From the NCBI RefSeq assembly GCF_008802405.1, contig NZ_VZDO01000007.1, positions 95,721 to 159,720 of the forward strand: a stretch of 64,000 nucleotides of DNA, in the 5' to 3' direction. A program made the position numbers and the translations under genes. This stretch comes from Plantimonas leprariae (GTDB taxonomy: Bacteria > Pseudomonadota > Alphaproteobacteria > Rhizobiales > Rhizobiaceae). Within the stretch, counting starts at the first letter, position 1. Each line of letters opens with the position of its first letter. The notes below the pieces were generated by a model that did not search any database, was not told the origin of the DNA, and was given only the letters and a program-made list of their open reading frames with translations. Shown here in pieces: positions 44,884 to 54,560 of this stretch.

Positions 44884-45732
44884 CTATGCGCGCGACCGCG
44901 CGCCGGCCCGCATCTCGCCGGCGGCGGTGGGGTCGGGTCGGCCGCGCGCGATGAAGGAGGGGTTGGCGAAGTCCGCCTCCCCTTCGACGCCGCGCTTCGC
45001 ATAGACCAGCGGCGAGCCGTCGATGCGGGTGACGCTGCCGCCGGCGGCGGCAAGGATCGCGTGGCCGGCGGCGGTGTCCCATTCCATCGTCCGGCCGAGC
45101 TTCGGGTAGATGTCAGCCATCCCTTCCGCGATGCGGCAGAACTTCAGCGACGAGCCGACCGGCACGACCGATTCCAGCGTGTGTCCCGCCAGGAAATCGT
45201 CCGTATCGGTCGAGTAGTGCGAGCGGCTGACGACGGCGATGATCGCCTCCGGCTCCGCCCGCGCGGCGATCGGCACGGCTTCGCCGCGCTCGCCCCGGTC
45301 GCCGGTGCGCAGCTTGAACGCGCCCGCCGGCGATCCGTAGAACAGTTCGCGGTAGGCGGGCGCGAAGACGACCCCGGCGACGGGCACGCCGTCCTCGACC
45401 AACGCGATGTTGACCGTGAAGTCGTAGAGGCCGGCGACGAACTCCTTCGTGCCGTCGAGCGGATCGACCAGGAAGAAGCGCTCGCCGAGCACCGGCGGCA
45501 CGTGCCCGTCGGCGATCGCCTCCTCCGCCACCACTGGCATGTCCGGAAACCGCTCTCGCAGGGCCCGCTCGATCGCGGTCTCGGCGGCGCGGTCGGCCTC
45601 GGTCACCGGCGAGCCGTCGCGCTTCGCTCGCGCGGCGCATTCGCCCTCGAAGAAGGCGAGGACGATCGCGCCCGCGTCCGCCGCGGCGTCGATCATGGTG
45701 GCGAGAAAGTCGTCGAGGTTCGGCGCAGTCAT
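44884..45732 (-). CDS. cysQ: 3'(2'),5'-bisphosphate nucleotidase (inositol monophosphatase family)
   Basis: A 282-residue phosphatase that removes the 3' phosphate from PAP, a by-product of sulfate assimilation. Metal and phosphate motifs are complete: SPVTEADRAAE, VAEEAI, DPLDGTKEF and WDTAAGHAI. CysQ rather than SuhB is favoured by DGTKEF. ATG 45732 is the only start preserving the first helix. It diverges from the DUF423 gene. Confidence 0.9.
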   Translation of the reverse strand: MTAPNLDDFLATMIDAAADAGAIVLAFFEGECAARAKRDGSPVTEADRAAETAIERALRERFPDMPVVAEEAIADGHVPPVLGERFFLVDPLDGTKEFVAGLYDFTVNIALVEDGVPVAGVVFAPAYRELFYGSPAGAFKLRTGDRGERGEAVPIAARAEPEAIIAVVSRSHYSTDTDDFLAGHTLESVVPVGSSLKFCRIAEGMADIYPKLGRTMEWDTAAGHAILAAAGGSVTRIDGSPLVYAKRGVEGEADFANPSFIARGRPDPTAAGEMRAGARSRA

Positions 45733-45813
45733 GGCAACATAAGAGCGAAGCGTGGGGCACCATGCAAATGCTTTGCTTGTACCCGGCGGCGGATAGCCTC
45801 TACAGAAGCGCCG

Positions 45814-46206
45814 ATGGGCTCCGCCGCCACCTTCGCGCTCGTTCTCGCCGCCGGCCTGTCGGGCGCGGCCGGCGTCGCCTTCGCTGCGCTCGCCGCGCAC
45901 GGGTCGGGTGAGGCGCGGCTGATGGCTTCGGCCGCCGAGATCGCGCTCGTCCACGCCCCTTCGCTGCTGGCGCTGGCGGCCCTGCCGGCCGGCGTGCTGC
46001 GCTTCCGGCTCGCGGCCGGCCTGCTGCTGGCAGCCGGAGTCGTCCTGTTCTCGGGCGATCTGGCGTCGCGCTTCTTCAACGGCGGCCGGCTGTTCGTCGA
46101 TGCCGCGCCGACCGGCGGCAGCCTGCTCATCGTCGGCTGGCTGCTGGTCGCAGCGGGCGCGACGGCCGCACGATTTTACCCACCAGCCGGAAGGACCGGG
46201 ACATGA
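45814..46206 (+). CDS. DUF423 membrane protein
   Basis: A 130-residue inner-membrane protein with about four helices and the DUF423 features AALAAHGSGEARLM and the C-terminal APTGGSLLIVGWL. The family (YgdD) has no settled function. Its stop overlaps the start of the SDR gene by four bases, suggesting a small operon. Confidence 0.82.
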   Translation: MGSAATFALVLAAGLSGAAGVAFAALAAHGSGEARLMASAAEIALVHAPSLLALAALPAGVLRFRLAAGLLLAAGVVLFSGDLASRFFNGGRLFVDAAPTGGSLLIVGWLLVAAGATAARFYPPAGRTGT

Positions 46207-46988
46207 CGAACGGCTTCGCCCCCGACCTCTTCGCGGACAAGCGCGTCGTCGTGACGGGTGCCGGCCGTGGCATCGGCGCGGCGGTGGCGCGCGCCTTCCT
46301 CGCCTGCGGCGCGACCGTCGTCGCCCATGCCGGCCGCACCGACGAATACGTCTCGCGCGACCTGACGCCCGGGCTCGCCTCCGACCGGACGGCGCGCCTG
46401 ACTATCCTCACCGGCGATCTCGCCCGCCCGGGCAGCGGCCAAAAACTCGCAGCCGACATACTCTCCGGCGGCGAACGGGTCGACGTCCTCGTCAACAACG
46501 CCGGGACGATGGTCGGTCGTATCATGGCCGCAGACGTGACCGACGAGGAATACAGCCGCGTCCTCGATCTCGACATCCGCTCCGTTGTGGCGCTGACGAC
46601 AGCGCTCCTGCCAGCGCTGAAAGTCGCGAAGGACGGCGCGATCGTCAACACCTCGTCCATCTCGGCGCGGGCCGGCGGCAGCGCCGGCTCCTCGCTCTAT
46701 TCCGGCGCGAAGGGCTTCCTCTCGTCTTGGACGCGCTCGCTGGCGCGCGAGGTCGCGCCCGACGGCATCCGCGTCAATGCCGTATCGCCGGGCACGATCA
46801 TGACCGACTTTCACCGCCGCTACTCGTCGGAAGAGAAGCTCCGGGCGACGGCCGAGGCGATCCCGCTGAAGCGCCTCGGCACGGCGGAGGACTGCGCCGG
46901 CGCCTACCTCTTCCTCGCCTCGAACGCGCTGGCCGCCTACGTCACCGGCCAGGTGATCGAGGTGAACGGCGGCCAGCTCATGCCTTGA
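46203..46988 (+). CDS. SDR family oxidoreductase
   Basis: A 261-residue classical short-chain dehydrogenase. The cofactor motif is VTGAGRGIGAAV (residues about 14-25), NNAG follows, the catalytic Ser is in NTSSISA and the Tyr/Lys pair in LYSGAKGF. The C-terminal GQVIEVNGGQLMP is typical of the FabG-like group. Substrate unknown; coupled to the DUF423 gene by ATGA overlap. Confidence 0.9.
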   Translation: MTNGFAPDLFADKRVVVTGAGRGIGAAVARAFLACGATVVAHAGRTDEYVSRDLTPGLASDRTARLTILTGDLARPGSGQKLAADILSGGERVDVLVNNAGTMVGRIMAADVTDEEYSRVLDLDIRSVVALTTALLPALKVAKDGAIVNTSSISARAGGSAGSSLYSGAKGFLSSWTRSLAREVAPDGIRVNAVSPGTIMTDFHRRYSSEEKLRATAEAIPLKRLGTAEDCAGAYLFLASNALAAYVTGQVIEVNGGQLMP

Positions 46989-47004
46989 CCGCCGCGAGAG
47001 CGCG

Positions 47005-47352
47005 TCAGAGCGCGGCGACGACGATCACCTCGACCAAGTATTCCGAGGTCGCAAGGTCGGCCTTGCCCATCGTCGCCCTCGCCGGCGGGTTCGCCGGGTC
47101 GATCCAGGCGTCCCAGACGAGGTTCATCGCGCCGAAGTCGGCGATATCCTTCAACCAGATCTGCGCCGAGAGGATCTTCGCCTTCGACGAGCCGGCGGCG
47201 GTGAGCAGCCGTTCCACCTCGGCGAGCGCGCTTTCCGTCTGCTCGGTGATGCCGCTGGACGGGTCACCCACCTGCCCCGCGAGATAGACGGTGTCGCCGT
47301 GGATCACGGCGCCCGACATGCGCTTTCCGGGTTCGACGCGGCGGATGGTCAT
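47005..47352 (-). CDS. ridA: RidA family protein (YjgF/YER057c/UK114)
   Basis: A 115-residue trimer-forming enamine/imine deaminase, protecting PLP enzymes from 2-aminoacrylate. The family blocks VYLAGQVGD, EVERLLTAAGSSKAKILSAQIWL and DPANPPARATMGKADLA, with the Arg that binds the substrate carboxylate, are present. It is monocistronic and convergent with the SDR gene. Confidence 0.88.
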   Translation of the reverse strand: MTIRRVEPGKRMSGAVIHGDTVYLAGQVGDPSSGITEQTESALAEVERLLTAAGSSKAKILSAQIWLKDIADFGAMNLVWDAWIDPANPPARATMGKADLATSEYLVEVIVVAAL

Positions 47353-47470
47353 GGATGGTCTCTCCGTTGAGTCGAACTCGCGATAACAAAACGCGTCGGC
47401 GCTTTGAAGCTTGTCGGCCTCCTCGTCCCGTGCCATCGCTCGCCCCTCCGGCAACGGGAGCGTTGAAGCC

Positions 47471-48694
47471 ATGCGCGTAATCATCGTCGGCGCGGGACAG
47501 GCGGGACTCCAGGTCGCGCTCAGCCTGCGCCAAGGCGGGTTCGCGGGCGACATCGCGCTTGTCGGCGACGAGGGACGGCTTCCCTACCAACGCCCGCCCC
47601 TGTCGAAGGCCTATCTCAAGGAAGGGTTCGGCTTCGATCGTCTGCTGTTCCGACCGGAAAGTTTCTTCGCCGAGAACTCTATCGAACTCCGGCTGGACGA
47701 CGCGGCCGTCTGGATCGACCGGGACCGGCGGCATGTCCACGTCGCTTCGGGCGACACTCTCGCCTACGACCGCCTCGTGCTCGCGACCGGCGCGCGCAAC
47801 CGGGCGCTGCCGATCGATGGCGCGACGCTGCCGAATGTCCTGATGCTGCGCGGCGCGGCCGACGCGGAGCGGTTGCGCGCCGCGATGGAGACGGCCAGGC
47901 GGCTGGTGGTGATCGGCGGCGGCTTCATCGGCCTCGAAGTCGCAGCGTCGGCGCGGGCGCGGGGCCTTGCCGTCACCGTGCTGGAAGCCGGGACGCGGCT
48001 GATGGCGCGCGTCGTCTCGCCGGCGGCTTCCGCGTTCTTTCTCGACGCGCACCGCGCGATGGGATCGGAGGTCCTGCTCGAACAGAAGGTGCTGCGCATC
48101 GCCGGCCCCACGAAAGCCGAAGCGGTCGAGACGGCCGAAGGTCGCCACCCGGCCGACCTCGTGCTCGTCGCGGCGGGCGTCGCGCCGAACGACGGGCTGG
48201 CGCGCGATGCCGGGCTCGCCGTCGACGGCGGCATCGAGGTCGACGGGTTCATGACGACGAGCGACCCGTCCATCTTCGCGATCGGCGATTGCGCCGTCTT
48301 CGAGAGCCGCCACGCCTCCGCCCCGGTGCGGCTGGAATCCGTGCAGAACGCCGTCGACCAGGCGAAGTGCGTCGCGGCGCGCATTCTCGGACAGGACGTG
48401 CCCTACGACAGCGTTCCCTGGTTCTGGAGCGACCAGGGCACGTTCAAGCTGCAGATCGCCGGGATCACCGCCGGCGCGGACCATGTCCACGCGGTCGGCT
48501 CGCCCGAAGACGGCCGCTTCGTCGCCTATTGCTTCCGAGGCGACCGCCTGCTCGGCATCGAGACGATCAACCGGCCCGGCGAGCACATGGCCGGGCGCAA
48601 GCTGCTGGCCTCGGACTTCCATCTCGCGCGAGCCGACGTCGCGCGCGACGACTTCGACTTCCGGGCGCATGTCGCCCGGCTGGTGGCAACCTGA
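47471..48694 (+). CDS. FAD-dependent ferredoxin/rhodocoxin reductase-like protein
   Basis: A 407-residue pyridine nucleotide-disulfide oxidoreductase of the putidaredoxin/rhodocoxin reductase type, passing electrons from NAD(P)H to a small iron-sulfur protein. The FAD motif is IIVGAGQAGLQVA, the NAD motif VVIGGGFIGLEVA and the second FAD block SIFAIGDCA. No ferredoxin, P450 or oxygenase gene is adjacent, so the partner is unknown. GGGAG lies ten bases before ATG 47471. Confidence 0.9.
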   Translation: MRVIIVGAGQAGLQVALSLRQGGFAGDIALVGDEGRLPYQRPPLSKAYLKEGFGFDRLLFRPESFFAENSIELRLDDAAVWIDRDRRHVHVASGDTLAYDRLVLATGARNRALPIDGATLPNVLMLRGAADAERLRAAMETARRLVVIGGGFIGLEVAASARARGLAVTVLEAGTRLMARVVSPAASAFFLDAHRAMGSEVLLEQKVLRIAGPTKAEAVETAEGRHPADLVLVAAGVAPNDGLARDAGLAVDGGIEVDGFMTTSDPSIFAIGDCAVFESRHASAPVRLESVQNAVDQAKCVAARILGQDVPYDSVPWFWSDQGTFKLQIAGITAGADHVHAVGSPEDGRFVAYCFRGDRLLGIETINRPGEHMAGRKLLASDFHLARADVARDDFDFRAHVARLVAT

Positions 48695-48704
48695 GGACGC
48701 CGGC

Positions 48705-49355
48705 ATGCGGCGGCCCCTCTGGCGCATGATCTGGGCGCGCAAGCGCCTCGCGCTCTCCGCGCTCCTCGGCGCGGTGATATTCGCATTCGCCGGGCGGCTC
48801 GCCACCAGCACTCGCGCCCTCATCGGCTGGAACGCCGGAGCCGGGCTCTATCTCGTCTGGTCGTGGTTCGACATGCTGCGCGCCGATGTCGGCGACGTGC
48901 GACGACGCGCCGCAGAGCAGGACGAGGCCGAATGGGTGGTGCTCGGCATCTGCGCGCTGGCGACGATCGTCAGCCTCGGCGCGATCGGGTTGGAACTCCA
49001 CGCCGCCGGCGGTCCCGGGCAGGAGGTCGACGCTTGGCGGCTCGCCCTTGCCGCGACGACGATCGTCGTATCCTGGCTGTTCATCCACACGACGATCACG
49101 CTGCACTACGCCCGCCTGTTCTACGGCACGGGCGGCAAGGCGGTGGGCGGGCTCGACTTTCCGAAGACGCCGGCGCCCGACTACGCCGACTTTCTCTACT
49201 TTTCCTTCACCATCGGCGCGGCGGCGCAGACGTCCGACGTCGCGGTGACGAGCCGCACCATGCGCCGCGTGGTGCTGGTCCAGACGATCCTCGCCTTCCT
49301 GTTCAACACCACCGTCCTGGCGCTCGCGATCAACATCGGCGCGAGCCTGAGTTGA
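48705..49355 (+). CDS. DUF1345 membrane protein
   Basis: A 216-residue inner-membrane protein with about five to six helices. The DUF1345 marks are FIHTTITLHYARLFY and DYADFLYFSFTIGAAAQTSDV. Function unknown; the family is common in alphaproteobacteria and actinobacteria. The gene begins 10 bases after the reductase gene and may share its transcript. Confidence 0.85.
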   Translation: MRRPLWRMIWARKRLALSALLGAVIFAFAGRLATSTRALIGWNAGAGLYLVWSWFDMLRADVGDVRRRAAEQDEAEWVVLGICALATIVSLGAIGLELHAAGGPGQEVDAWRLALAATTIVVSWLFIHTTITLHYARLFYGTGGKAVGGLDFPKTPAPDYADFLYFSFTIGAAAQTSDVAVTSRTMRRVVLVQTILAFLFNTTVLALAINIGASLS

Positions 49356-49420
49356 ACCGCCGCAGACGGAACGCGAAGCCCGTTCCGATGCTTCTACCGG
49401 CGAACCATCGGGAGGCCGGC

Positions 49421-49609
49421 GTGAGCGATATCGGCAAACAGCGAGACGACGAGGCGGCGGACCCGGCCGTCACCGAAGCGGAGGAAAGCCGCGAAGCGGC
49501 GGCGGAGGGCGAGAACGCCCAGGATTTCCGCGCCGAGCGCGAGACCGCCGAAAGCCACACCGCCTTCGGGGACGACAAAGTGACGCCGCGCCTGAACGAC
49601 GGGCGTTGA
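49421..49609 (+). CDS. Small acidic hypothetical protein
   Basis: A 62-residue soluble protein rich in Glu, Asp and Ala with no Cys, likely disordered. Start GTG 49421 has GGAGG five bases upstream; an in-frame ATG at 49388 is an alternative. No family recognised. It follows the DUF1345 gene and could be a co-transcribed small protein, though chance coding in a GC-rich gap is possible. Confidence 0.5.
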   Translation: MSDIGKQRDDEAADPAVTEAEESREAAAEGENAQDFRAERETAESHTAFGDDKVTPRLNDGR

Positions 49610-49613
49610 CCCG

Positions 49614-49853
49614 CTAGAATTCCTCGACGAGCAGGGCCGTCGGCATGTCGAGCGCACGGCCGATCGCGTCGGCTTCGGAAAGCGTCGGCGAGACGCCCGC
49701 CTCGATCATGCAGATGCGGCCCGCCTCCAGTTGCGTGGCTTCCGCGAGTTCCGGGATGGACGTATCGGAGTAGACGCGAAACGCCTTGGCTGCCGGAATT
49801 CCGACTTCCATCGCTTCGACGATCGGGCCTGGGATCGAACGCATATCTGTCAC
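49614..49853 (-). CDS. Small degenerate XRE-like helix-turn-helix protein
   Basis: A 79-residue protein resembling the lambda-repressor-like fold (AFRVYSDTSIPELAEATQLEAGRICMIEAG followed by AIGRALDMP; here the recognition region is ATQLEAGRI). Several usual HTH positions are replaced, so DNA binding is uncertain. GTG 49853 with GGAG seven bases before it is the best start. Possibly a small regulator or an antitoxin relative; no toxin gene is adjacent. Confidence 0.6.
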   Translation of the reverse strand: MTDMRSIPGPIVEAMEVGIPAAKAFRVYSDTSIPELAEATQLEAGRICMIEAGVSPTLSEADAIGRALDMPTALLVEEF

Positions 49854-50058
49854 CGCATCGCTCCGTTTCGGTGCTGGCTATGAGTTTAGACGCTTTCGAA
49901 TCGATTGGGTTGCAGACTAGCCGCGTTTTCGCCGTACATCGAGCCCGCTCGTCGGGTCGCGCGAATCGATGCCGCGAAGGTTCCCGGTGGCCGAGCGCGT
50001 GTTGTTTCCGTAGATTGCGCGAGCCGATGCGGGCGGACGATTCGAGGACAGCAGCGCC

Positions 50059-50442
50059 ATGCAGGAACTGATCAGCAGGATCGCCGCCGAAACCGGCCTT
50101 TCCCCGGAAAAGGCGATGCAGGCGCTCGGCCAGATCCTTCTCTACATCAAGACGGAAGGCACCGATCCGGCGGTGGAGACGATGATCGACGGCACGCCCG
50201 GCGCCAACGAGGCGATCATCGAGGCCGGCAACGCCGACGCCGACGCGTCGGGTCTCGGCGGCATGTTCGGCGGCGGGGGCGGCATCATGGCGCTCGGCTC
50301 GCGGCTGATGAGCCTCGGCCTCGACATGGACGGGATCCAGGCGGTGGCGCGCGAGCTCGTGTCCCATGCGCGCCGGAACGCCGGCGACGAGACCGTCGAC
50401 CGCGTGATCCAGACGACGCCAGGCCTGTCGCAGTTCGCCTGA
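50059..50442 (+). CDS. Small alpha-helical protein (DUF2267/DUF2780-like)
   Basis: A 127-residue protein with an N-terminal helical part (LISRIAAETGLSPEKAMQALGQIL), a Gly-rich linker (LGGMFGGGGGIM) and a C-terminal helix ending IQTTPGLSQFA. This resembles small DUF2267 or DUF2780-type proteins of rhizobia, whose function is unknown; the exact family is a guess. No signal peptide. Confidence 0.6.
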   Translation: MQELISRIAAETGLSPEKAMQALGQILLYIKTEGTDPAVETMIDGTPGANEAIIEAGNADADASGLGGMFGGGGGIMALGSRLMSLGLDMDGIQAVARELVSHARRNAGDETVDRVIQTTPGLSQFA

Positions 50443-50561
50443 TAAAAGCCCCGAACGCTCTGCAGAACCGCCCACGGAGCTTGCCCTCCGCAGCGCGCAA
50501 CCAATAGTGTCGCGAGCGTCGGGGGCGAAACGAACATGCTGGACGACAAAGGCCGCTTGGC

Positions 50562-52277
50562 ATGTCGGAATCGATCGGAGCCGTGAGGCGGAAAGTGGAA
50601 ACGGCGCCGGCGGAGCGCACGGCCAGCTCTCAGCGGCCGTCCAGCTTCGCGCGGCTGCGCCGGCGTCCGCCGCTGATCGCGCATCTTTCCGCCTTCGCGC
50701 TGATGATCATGATCCCGGCGCTCCTGTTCAGCGCCTTCCTGATCGTACGCTTCTCGCAGCAGCAGGGCGAGATCGCCTCCGCTCAGGTGAAGGACACGGC
50801 GGAGATCCTGTCCGACACGATCGACCGCGAGCTTTCCACCATGATCACCATGGCGCGTGTGCTGGCCTCCTCGCCGGCGATCGACGGCGGCGACATGACG
50901 GACTTCGTCGAGCGGACCACCTCCGCTCTCGCCATGTCGAACGCCGACGCGCTCCTGATCGACCCGGCGCTGCGCATTGTCGCCGACACGCGCGGCGGCG
51001 AGTCCGACCCGGCGGTCACCGGCAAGGATGTCGCGGCGGAGGAAGCGGTGTTCCGCACCCGTGCGCCCTTCGTGTCCGACGTCTTCCGCAGCGGCCAGTC
51101 GGGTGATTTCGTGTTCCACGTCGCGGTGCCCGTCACGCGCGGCGACCGGGTGCTCTACGTCCTGTCGCTGACGCGGCCGGCCCGCGACCTCGGCAGCTTC
51201 GTCGCCGACCGCAACCTGCCCGACACCTGGTCGGCGGTGGTGACGGACCGGAGCGGCCACCGGGTCGTCGCGGCCCTCGCCACCGGCGGACGGGCGCGGC
51301 AGAGCGGCGCCGTCGCCTTCGACAACCCGTCCGCCGACCACGCGCTGGGCGAGATGGCGGCGCAGCCGCTGATCGAGGCGAACTACACTTCCGCGCTGTC
51401 CGGCTGGACGACCTCGGTGGCCGTGCCGGACGCGGTGATCGGCCAGCCGATCATGCGGTCGTGGTCGCTGCTCGCCATCGTCTGCCTGGCGCTCATCGCC
51501 TTCTCGGTGGCGATGGCGATGTTCTTCGGCCGTCGCCTCCTGCTCGCGCCGATCCACTCGCTCGCGAAGCAGGCCGACGCGATCGGCAAGGGTCGGCCGG
51601 CGCACCCGGTCGCCACCCGCATAGCCGAGATCGGCGACGTGTCGCGCGTTCTGGCGCAGGCCTCCCGCGAGCGGCGCGAGGCGGAGGACCAGAGCCGCTT
51701 CCTGATGCGCGAGATGACGCATCGCGCCAAGAACCAGTACGCGCTGATCGCCGCGATCGCCCGCCGCGCCGCCAAGGAAAGCGCCAATACGGGCGAGTTC
51801 CTCGACACCCTGTCGGAGGCGCTGAGCTCGCTGGCGCGCTCCGCCGACCTCCTCGCCGGCCGCGGCTGGGAAAGCGTCACGATGTCGGACCTCGTCCTCG
51901 CGCAGCTGAAGGCCTTCGGCGCCGCCGATGCGGAACAGTTCGAGACTTCGGGTCCCGAGGTGCAGCTCAACCCGACCGCAGCGCAGACGCTCGGCCTCGC
52001 GCTGCACGAACTCGCGACGAACGCCGCGAAATACGGCGCCCTGTCCGTTCCGGACGGCTACGTGCGGATCGAATGGTCGCTCGACGATCGCTTCGCGCTG
52101 TCCTGGCGCGAGATCGGCGGTCCGCCGGTCAAGGTGCCGAAGCGTTCCGGCTTCGGTTCACTCGTTGTACAGAAGATGACGGCGCGCGGCCTCAACGGCG
52201 AGGTCGACATGACCTTCGCGCCGACCGGCGTCGAATGGCGGCTGCGCTGCCCGCCGGAAACCGTCCTCGTCCACTGA
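50562..52277 (+). CDS. HWE-family sensor histidine kinase
   Basis: A 571-residue membrane kinase. A helix at about 45-65 and another near 305-330 bracket a periplasmic sensor (dCache-like), followed by a HAMP-like linker, the phosphoacceptor H387 in REMTHRAKNQ and an ATP-binding part with ALHELATNAAKYGAL and the WRE triad of the HWE group. No response regulator gene is adjacent, so it is an orphan, as is common for general-stress kinases of alphaproteobacteria. The signal is unknown. Confidence 0.9.
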   Translation: MSESIGAVRRKVETAPAERTASSQRPSSFARLRRRPPLIAHLSAFALMIMIPALLFSAFLIVRFSQQQGEIASAQVKDTAEILSDTIDRELSTMITMARVLASSPAIDGGDMTDFVERTTSALAMSNADALLIDPALRIVADTRGGESDPAVTGKDVAAEEAVFRTRAPFVSDVFRSGQSGDFVFHVAVPVTRGDRVLYVLSLTRPARDLGSFVADRNLPDTWSAVVTDRSGHRVVAALATGGRARQSGAVAFDNPSADHALGEMAAQPLIEANYTSALSGWTTSVAVPDAVIGQPIMRSWSLLAIVCLALIAFSVAMAMFFGRRLLLAPIHSLAKQADAIGKGRPAHPVATRIAEIGDVSRVLAQASRERREAEDQSRFLMREMTHRAKNQYALIAAIARRAAKESANTGEFLDTLSEALSSLARSADLLAGRGWESVTMSDLVLAQLKAFGAADAEQFETSGPEVQLNPTAAQTLGLALHELATNAAKYGALSVPDGYVRIEWSLDDRFALSWREIGGPPVKVPKRSGFGSLVVQKMTARGLNGEVDMTFAPTGVEWRLRCPPETVLVH

Positions 52278-52365
52278 AATCCCCGGCTCGCCGGCTTGCA
52301 AGGGCCGGGCGAACGGCCCATGACCCGCCGGCGACAGCCGCGCGGGGGCGCTCCGGAGCCGGATC

Positions 52366-53430
52366 ATGATCGAAGCCTATCGTTTCGAGGCTGGGCGGAC
52401 GCGCGCCTTGAAGGTCGCCGGCACCGACATTCCGCCCGACGCCCTGTGGATCGACCTCCTGAACCCTTCGGACGATGAGGAGGGCGCGGTCGAGCGGCTG
52501 TGCGGCATCGACGTGCCGACGCGCGAGGAGATGCGCGAGATCGAGGTTTCCAGCCGGCTCTATTCCGAGGACGGCGCGGACTTCATGACCGCCTCGGTCG
52601 TCTACGGGCTCGACGGCGGAACGCCGAGCTTCGCGCCGGTGACCTTCATCCTCGCCGGCGAGCGGCTGGTGACGCTGCGCTACACCGAGCCGCGTTCCTT
52701 CGCGATCTTCGCCGCCAAACTGACGCGCGACGCGCAGGAGAACGGCGGCGGCAACGGCAAACGCGCGCCGCTCGCGGCCGACGATCCGGTGGCGCCGGAA
52801 GAACCGTCCGGGCACAAGCCGCCGAAGGTGCCGAGCGCGGAAACCGCCTTGATCGGCCTCCTGGAAACGGTGGTCGACCGCGTCGCCGACATGCTGGAAT
52901 CGATCGCCGCCGATCTCGATCGGATCGCAAACGAAATCTTCGCCGCCTCGCGCGACAAGAAGCCGATCGCGACGCACGAATTCAAGGAGCTTCTGCGCCA
53001 GATCGGCGCGGCGGGTGACCTTTCCTCCCGCACGCGCGAAAGCCTCGCGACGCTCGACCGGCTGATGCCCTACCTCCAATACGTGCTCGACGGGCGCAAA
53101 TGCCCGAAGGATGCGCGCGCCCGTGTGAAGGGTATGATGCGGGACATCCATTCGCTGAACGACTTCGTGTCCTTCCTGTCGAACAAGACGACCTTCCTGC
53201 TCGACACCACGGTCGGACTGATCTCGATCGAGCAGAACGCCATCATCAAGATCTTCTCGGTGGCCGCGGTCGGCTTCATGCCGCCGACGCTGGTCGCCTC
53301 GATCTACGGCATGAACTTCCAGCACATGCCGGAGCTGAACTGGCGGCTCGGCTACCCGTTCGCGCTCGGCGTGATGGTGCTCTCGGCCGTCCTGCCGCTG
53401 GTCTTCTTCCGCTACAAACGCTGGCTGTAG
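52366..53430 (+). CDS. corA: CorA-family magnesium/divalent cation transporter
   Basis: A 354-residue channel with a large cytoplasmic domain and two C-terminal helices. The selectivity motif GMN lies in SIYGMNFQHMPELNW between them, and the final YKRWL is basic as in CorA. An unusual insert (about residues 125-150, Gly/Asn/Pro-rich) lies in the cytoplasmic domain. Magnesium is the usual substrate; cobalt, nickel or zinc are possible. Confidence 0.92.
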   Translation: MIEAYRFEAGRTRALKVAGTDIPPDALWIDLLNPSDDEEGAVERLCGIDVPTREEMREIEVSSRLYSEDGADFMTASVVYGLDGGTPSFAPVTFILAGERLVTLRYTEPRSFAIFAAKLTRDAQENGGGNGKRAPLAADDPVAPEEPSGHKPPKVPSAETALIGLLETVVDRVADMLESIAADLDRIANEIFAASRDKKPIATHEFKELLRQIGAAGDLSSRTRESLATLDRLMPYLQYVLDGRKCPKDARARVKGMMRDIHSLNDFVSFLSNKTTFLLDTTVGLISIEQNAIIKIFSVAAVGFMPPTLVASIYGMNFQHMPELNWRLGYPFALGVMVLSAVLPLVFFRYKRWL

Positions 53431-53442
53431 GAGGCTGCGCGA

Positions 53443-54471
53443 TCACGCCACGGCGTGGACGTCGCCGACCTCGATCTTGCGCCAGTTGCGCAGCGTCTCC
53501 CGCGAATGCTCGGCGAACCGCTCGGCGAGCGCCGCGTCCCGGTCGCGGAAGATGCGCGACAGCGTCGCGGCGGCGGCGGCTTCCGACGCGCGCCCCGCGC
53601 CGTCGTCGATCTTCAGCGCGAAACCGAGTCCGAGTTCCGGCACCGCGCCGCAATAGACGCCCTCGGCCCCTGCCTTGACGAAGACGCGGCCCGGCGCCGC
53701 CTCCATCAGCGAAACGTCGGCGCGGCCGGTGCCCGCCATGTACCACGGCTCGGCCATGCAGGCCTCGATCAGCCGGCGTCCGGCCTGCGCACGGCTTCGC
53801 TCGACGCCGGTTTCCCCGACGAGCCGCGCGAAGCCGTGCGCCATCGCCCGCACCGGCACGGCGTATGTCGGGATCGAGCAGCCGTCGACGCCGGCCTCGT
53901 CCGGATCGAGACGGAGCGCCATCACGTCCTCCATCGTCCGGCGGATGCGGTCCTGCACGACGTGCCGCGGCTGGACATAGCTCTCCGTCGCCTCGCCTTC
54001 GTGGACGGCGGTGCAGAGGAAGCCGGAATGCTTGCCCGAGCAGTTGTTGTGGAGCTGCGTCGGCTCGACGCCGTTCCGCGCCATCTGGCGCGCGACCGTG
54101 CCGGACGAGGGCCAATGGCAGCCGCATTCGAGGTTCGGCTCGCCGAGGCCGGCGCGGACGAGGATGTCGGCCGCGAGCGCCACGTGCCCTTCCTCGCCGG
54201 AATGCGAGGCGCAGGCCAGCGCGAGCTCCCGGTTCCCGAAGCCGAAGCGGTTCGCCGCGCCGGTCTCGACCAGCGGCAGCGCCTGGAACACCTTGATCGC
54301 CGAGCGCGGATAGACCGGCGCTTCCGGGTCGCCGCTGCCGAAGACCGTCGCGCCGGATGCATCCACCACCGCCACCGTGCCGCGATGCCGGCTTTCGACC
54401 CGGCCACCGCGCGTGACCTCGACCAGAACGGGATTGTCCAACGCTTCGCCCCCGGCGGATGCTGCGATCAT
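53443..54471 (-). CDS. L-asparaginase, Rhizobium etli type (class 3)
   Basis: A 342-residue asparaginase related to the inducible R. etli enzyme, hydrolysing asparagine to aspartate and ammonia. Ser57/Lys60 in YPRSAIKVF, Ser89 in ACASHSGE, and the zinc ligands Cys144, Lys147 (NNCSGKH) and Cys198 (DGCSIP) all sit nine residues later than the recalled R. etli numbering, so the active site looks intact. No signal peptide. It diverges from the DUF3750 gene. Confidence 0.88.
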   Translation of the reverse strand: MIAASAGGEALDNPVLVEVTRGGRVESRHRGTVAVVDASGATVFGSGDPEAPVYPRSAIKVFQALPLVETGAANRFGFGNRELALACASHSGEEGHVALAADILVRAGLGEPNLECGCHWPSSGTVARQMARNGVEPTQLHNNCSGKHSGFLCTAVHEGEATESYVQPRHVVQDRIRRTMEDVMALRLDPDEAGVDGCSIPTYAVPVRAMAHGFARLVGETGVERSRAQAGRRLIEACMAEPWYMAGTGRADVSLMEAAPGRVFVKAGAEGVYCGAVPELGLGFALKIDDGAGRASEAAAAATLSRIFRDRDAALAERFAEHSRETLRNWRKIEVGDVHAVA

Positions 54472-54560
54472 GCGACGCGCGGGCGGCCTTCCGCCGGATG
54501 CCGCCGCTCGCCATATGTTGCGCGGCTTAGCAGTCCCGCCCTTTCCTCGCCACCCGACAG

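Noticed and set aside
49394..49657. 87-codon minus-strand ORF opposite the small acidic gene
   Set aside because: No ribosome site; hydrophobic/Arg composition mirrors the acidic frame; the opposite strand has GGAGG before a start codon.
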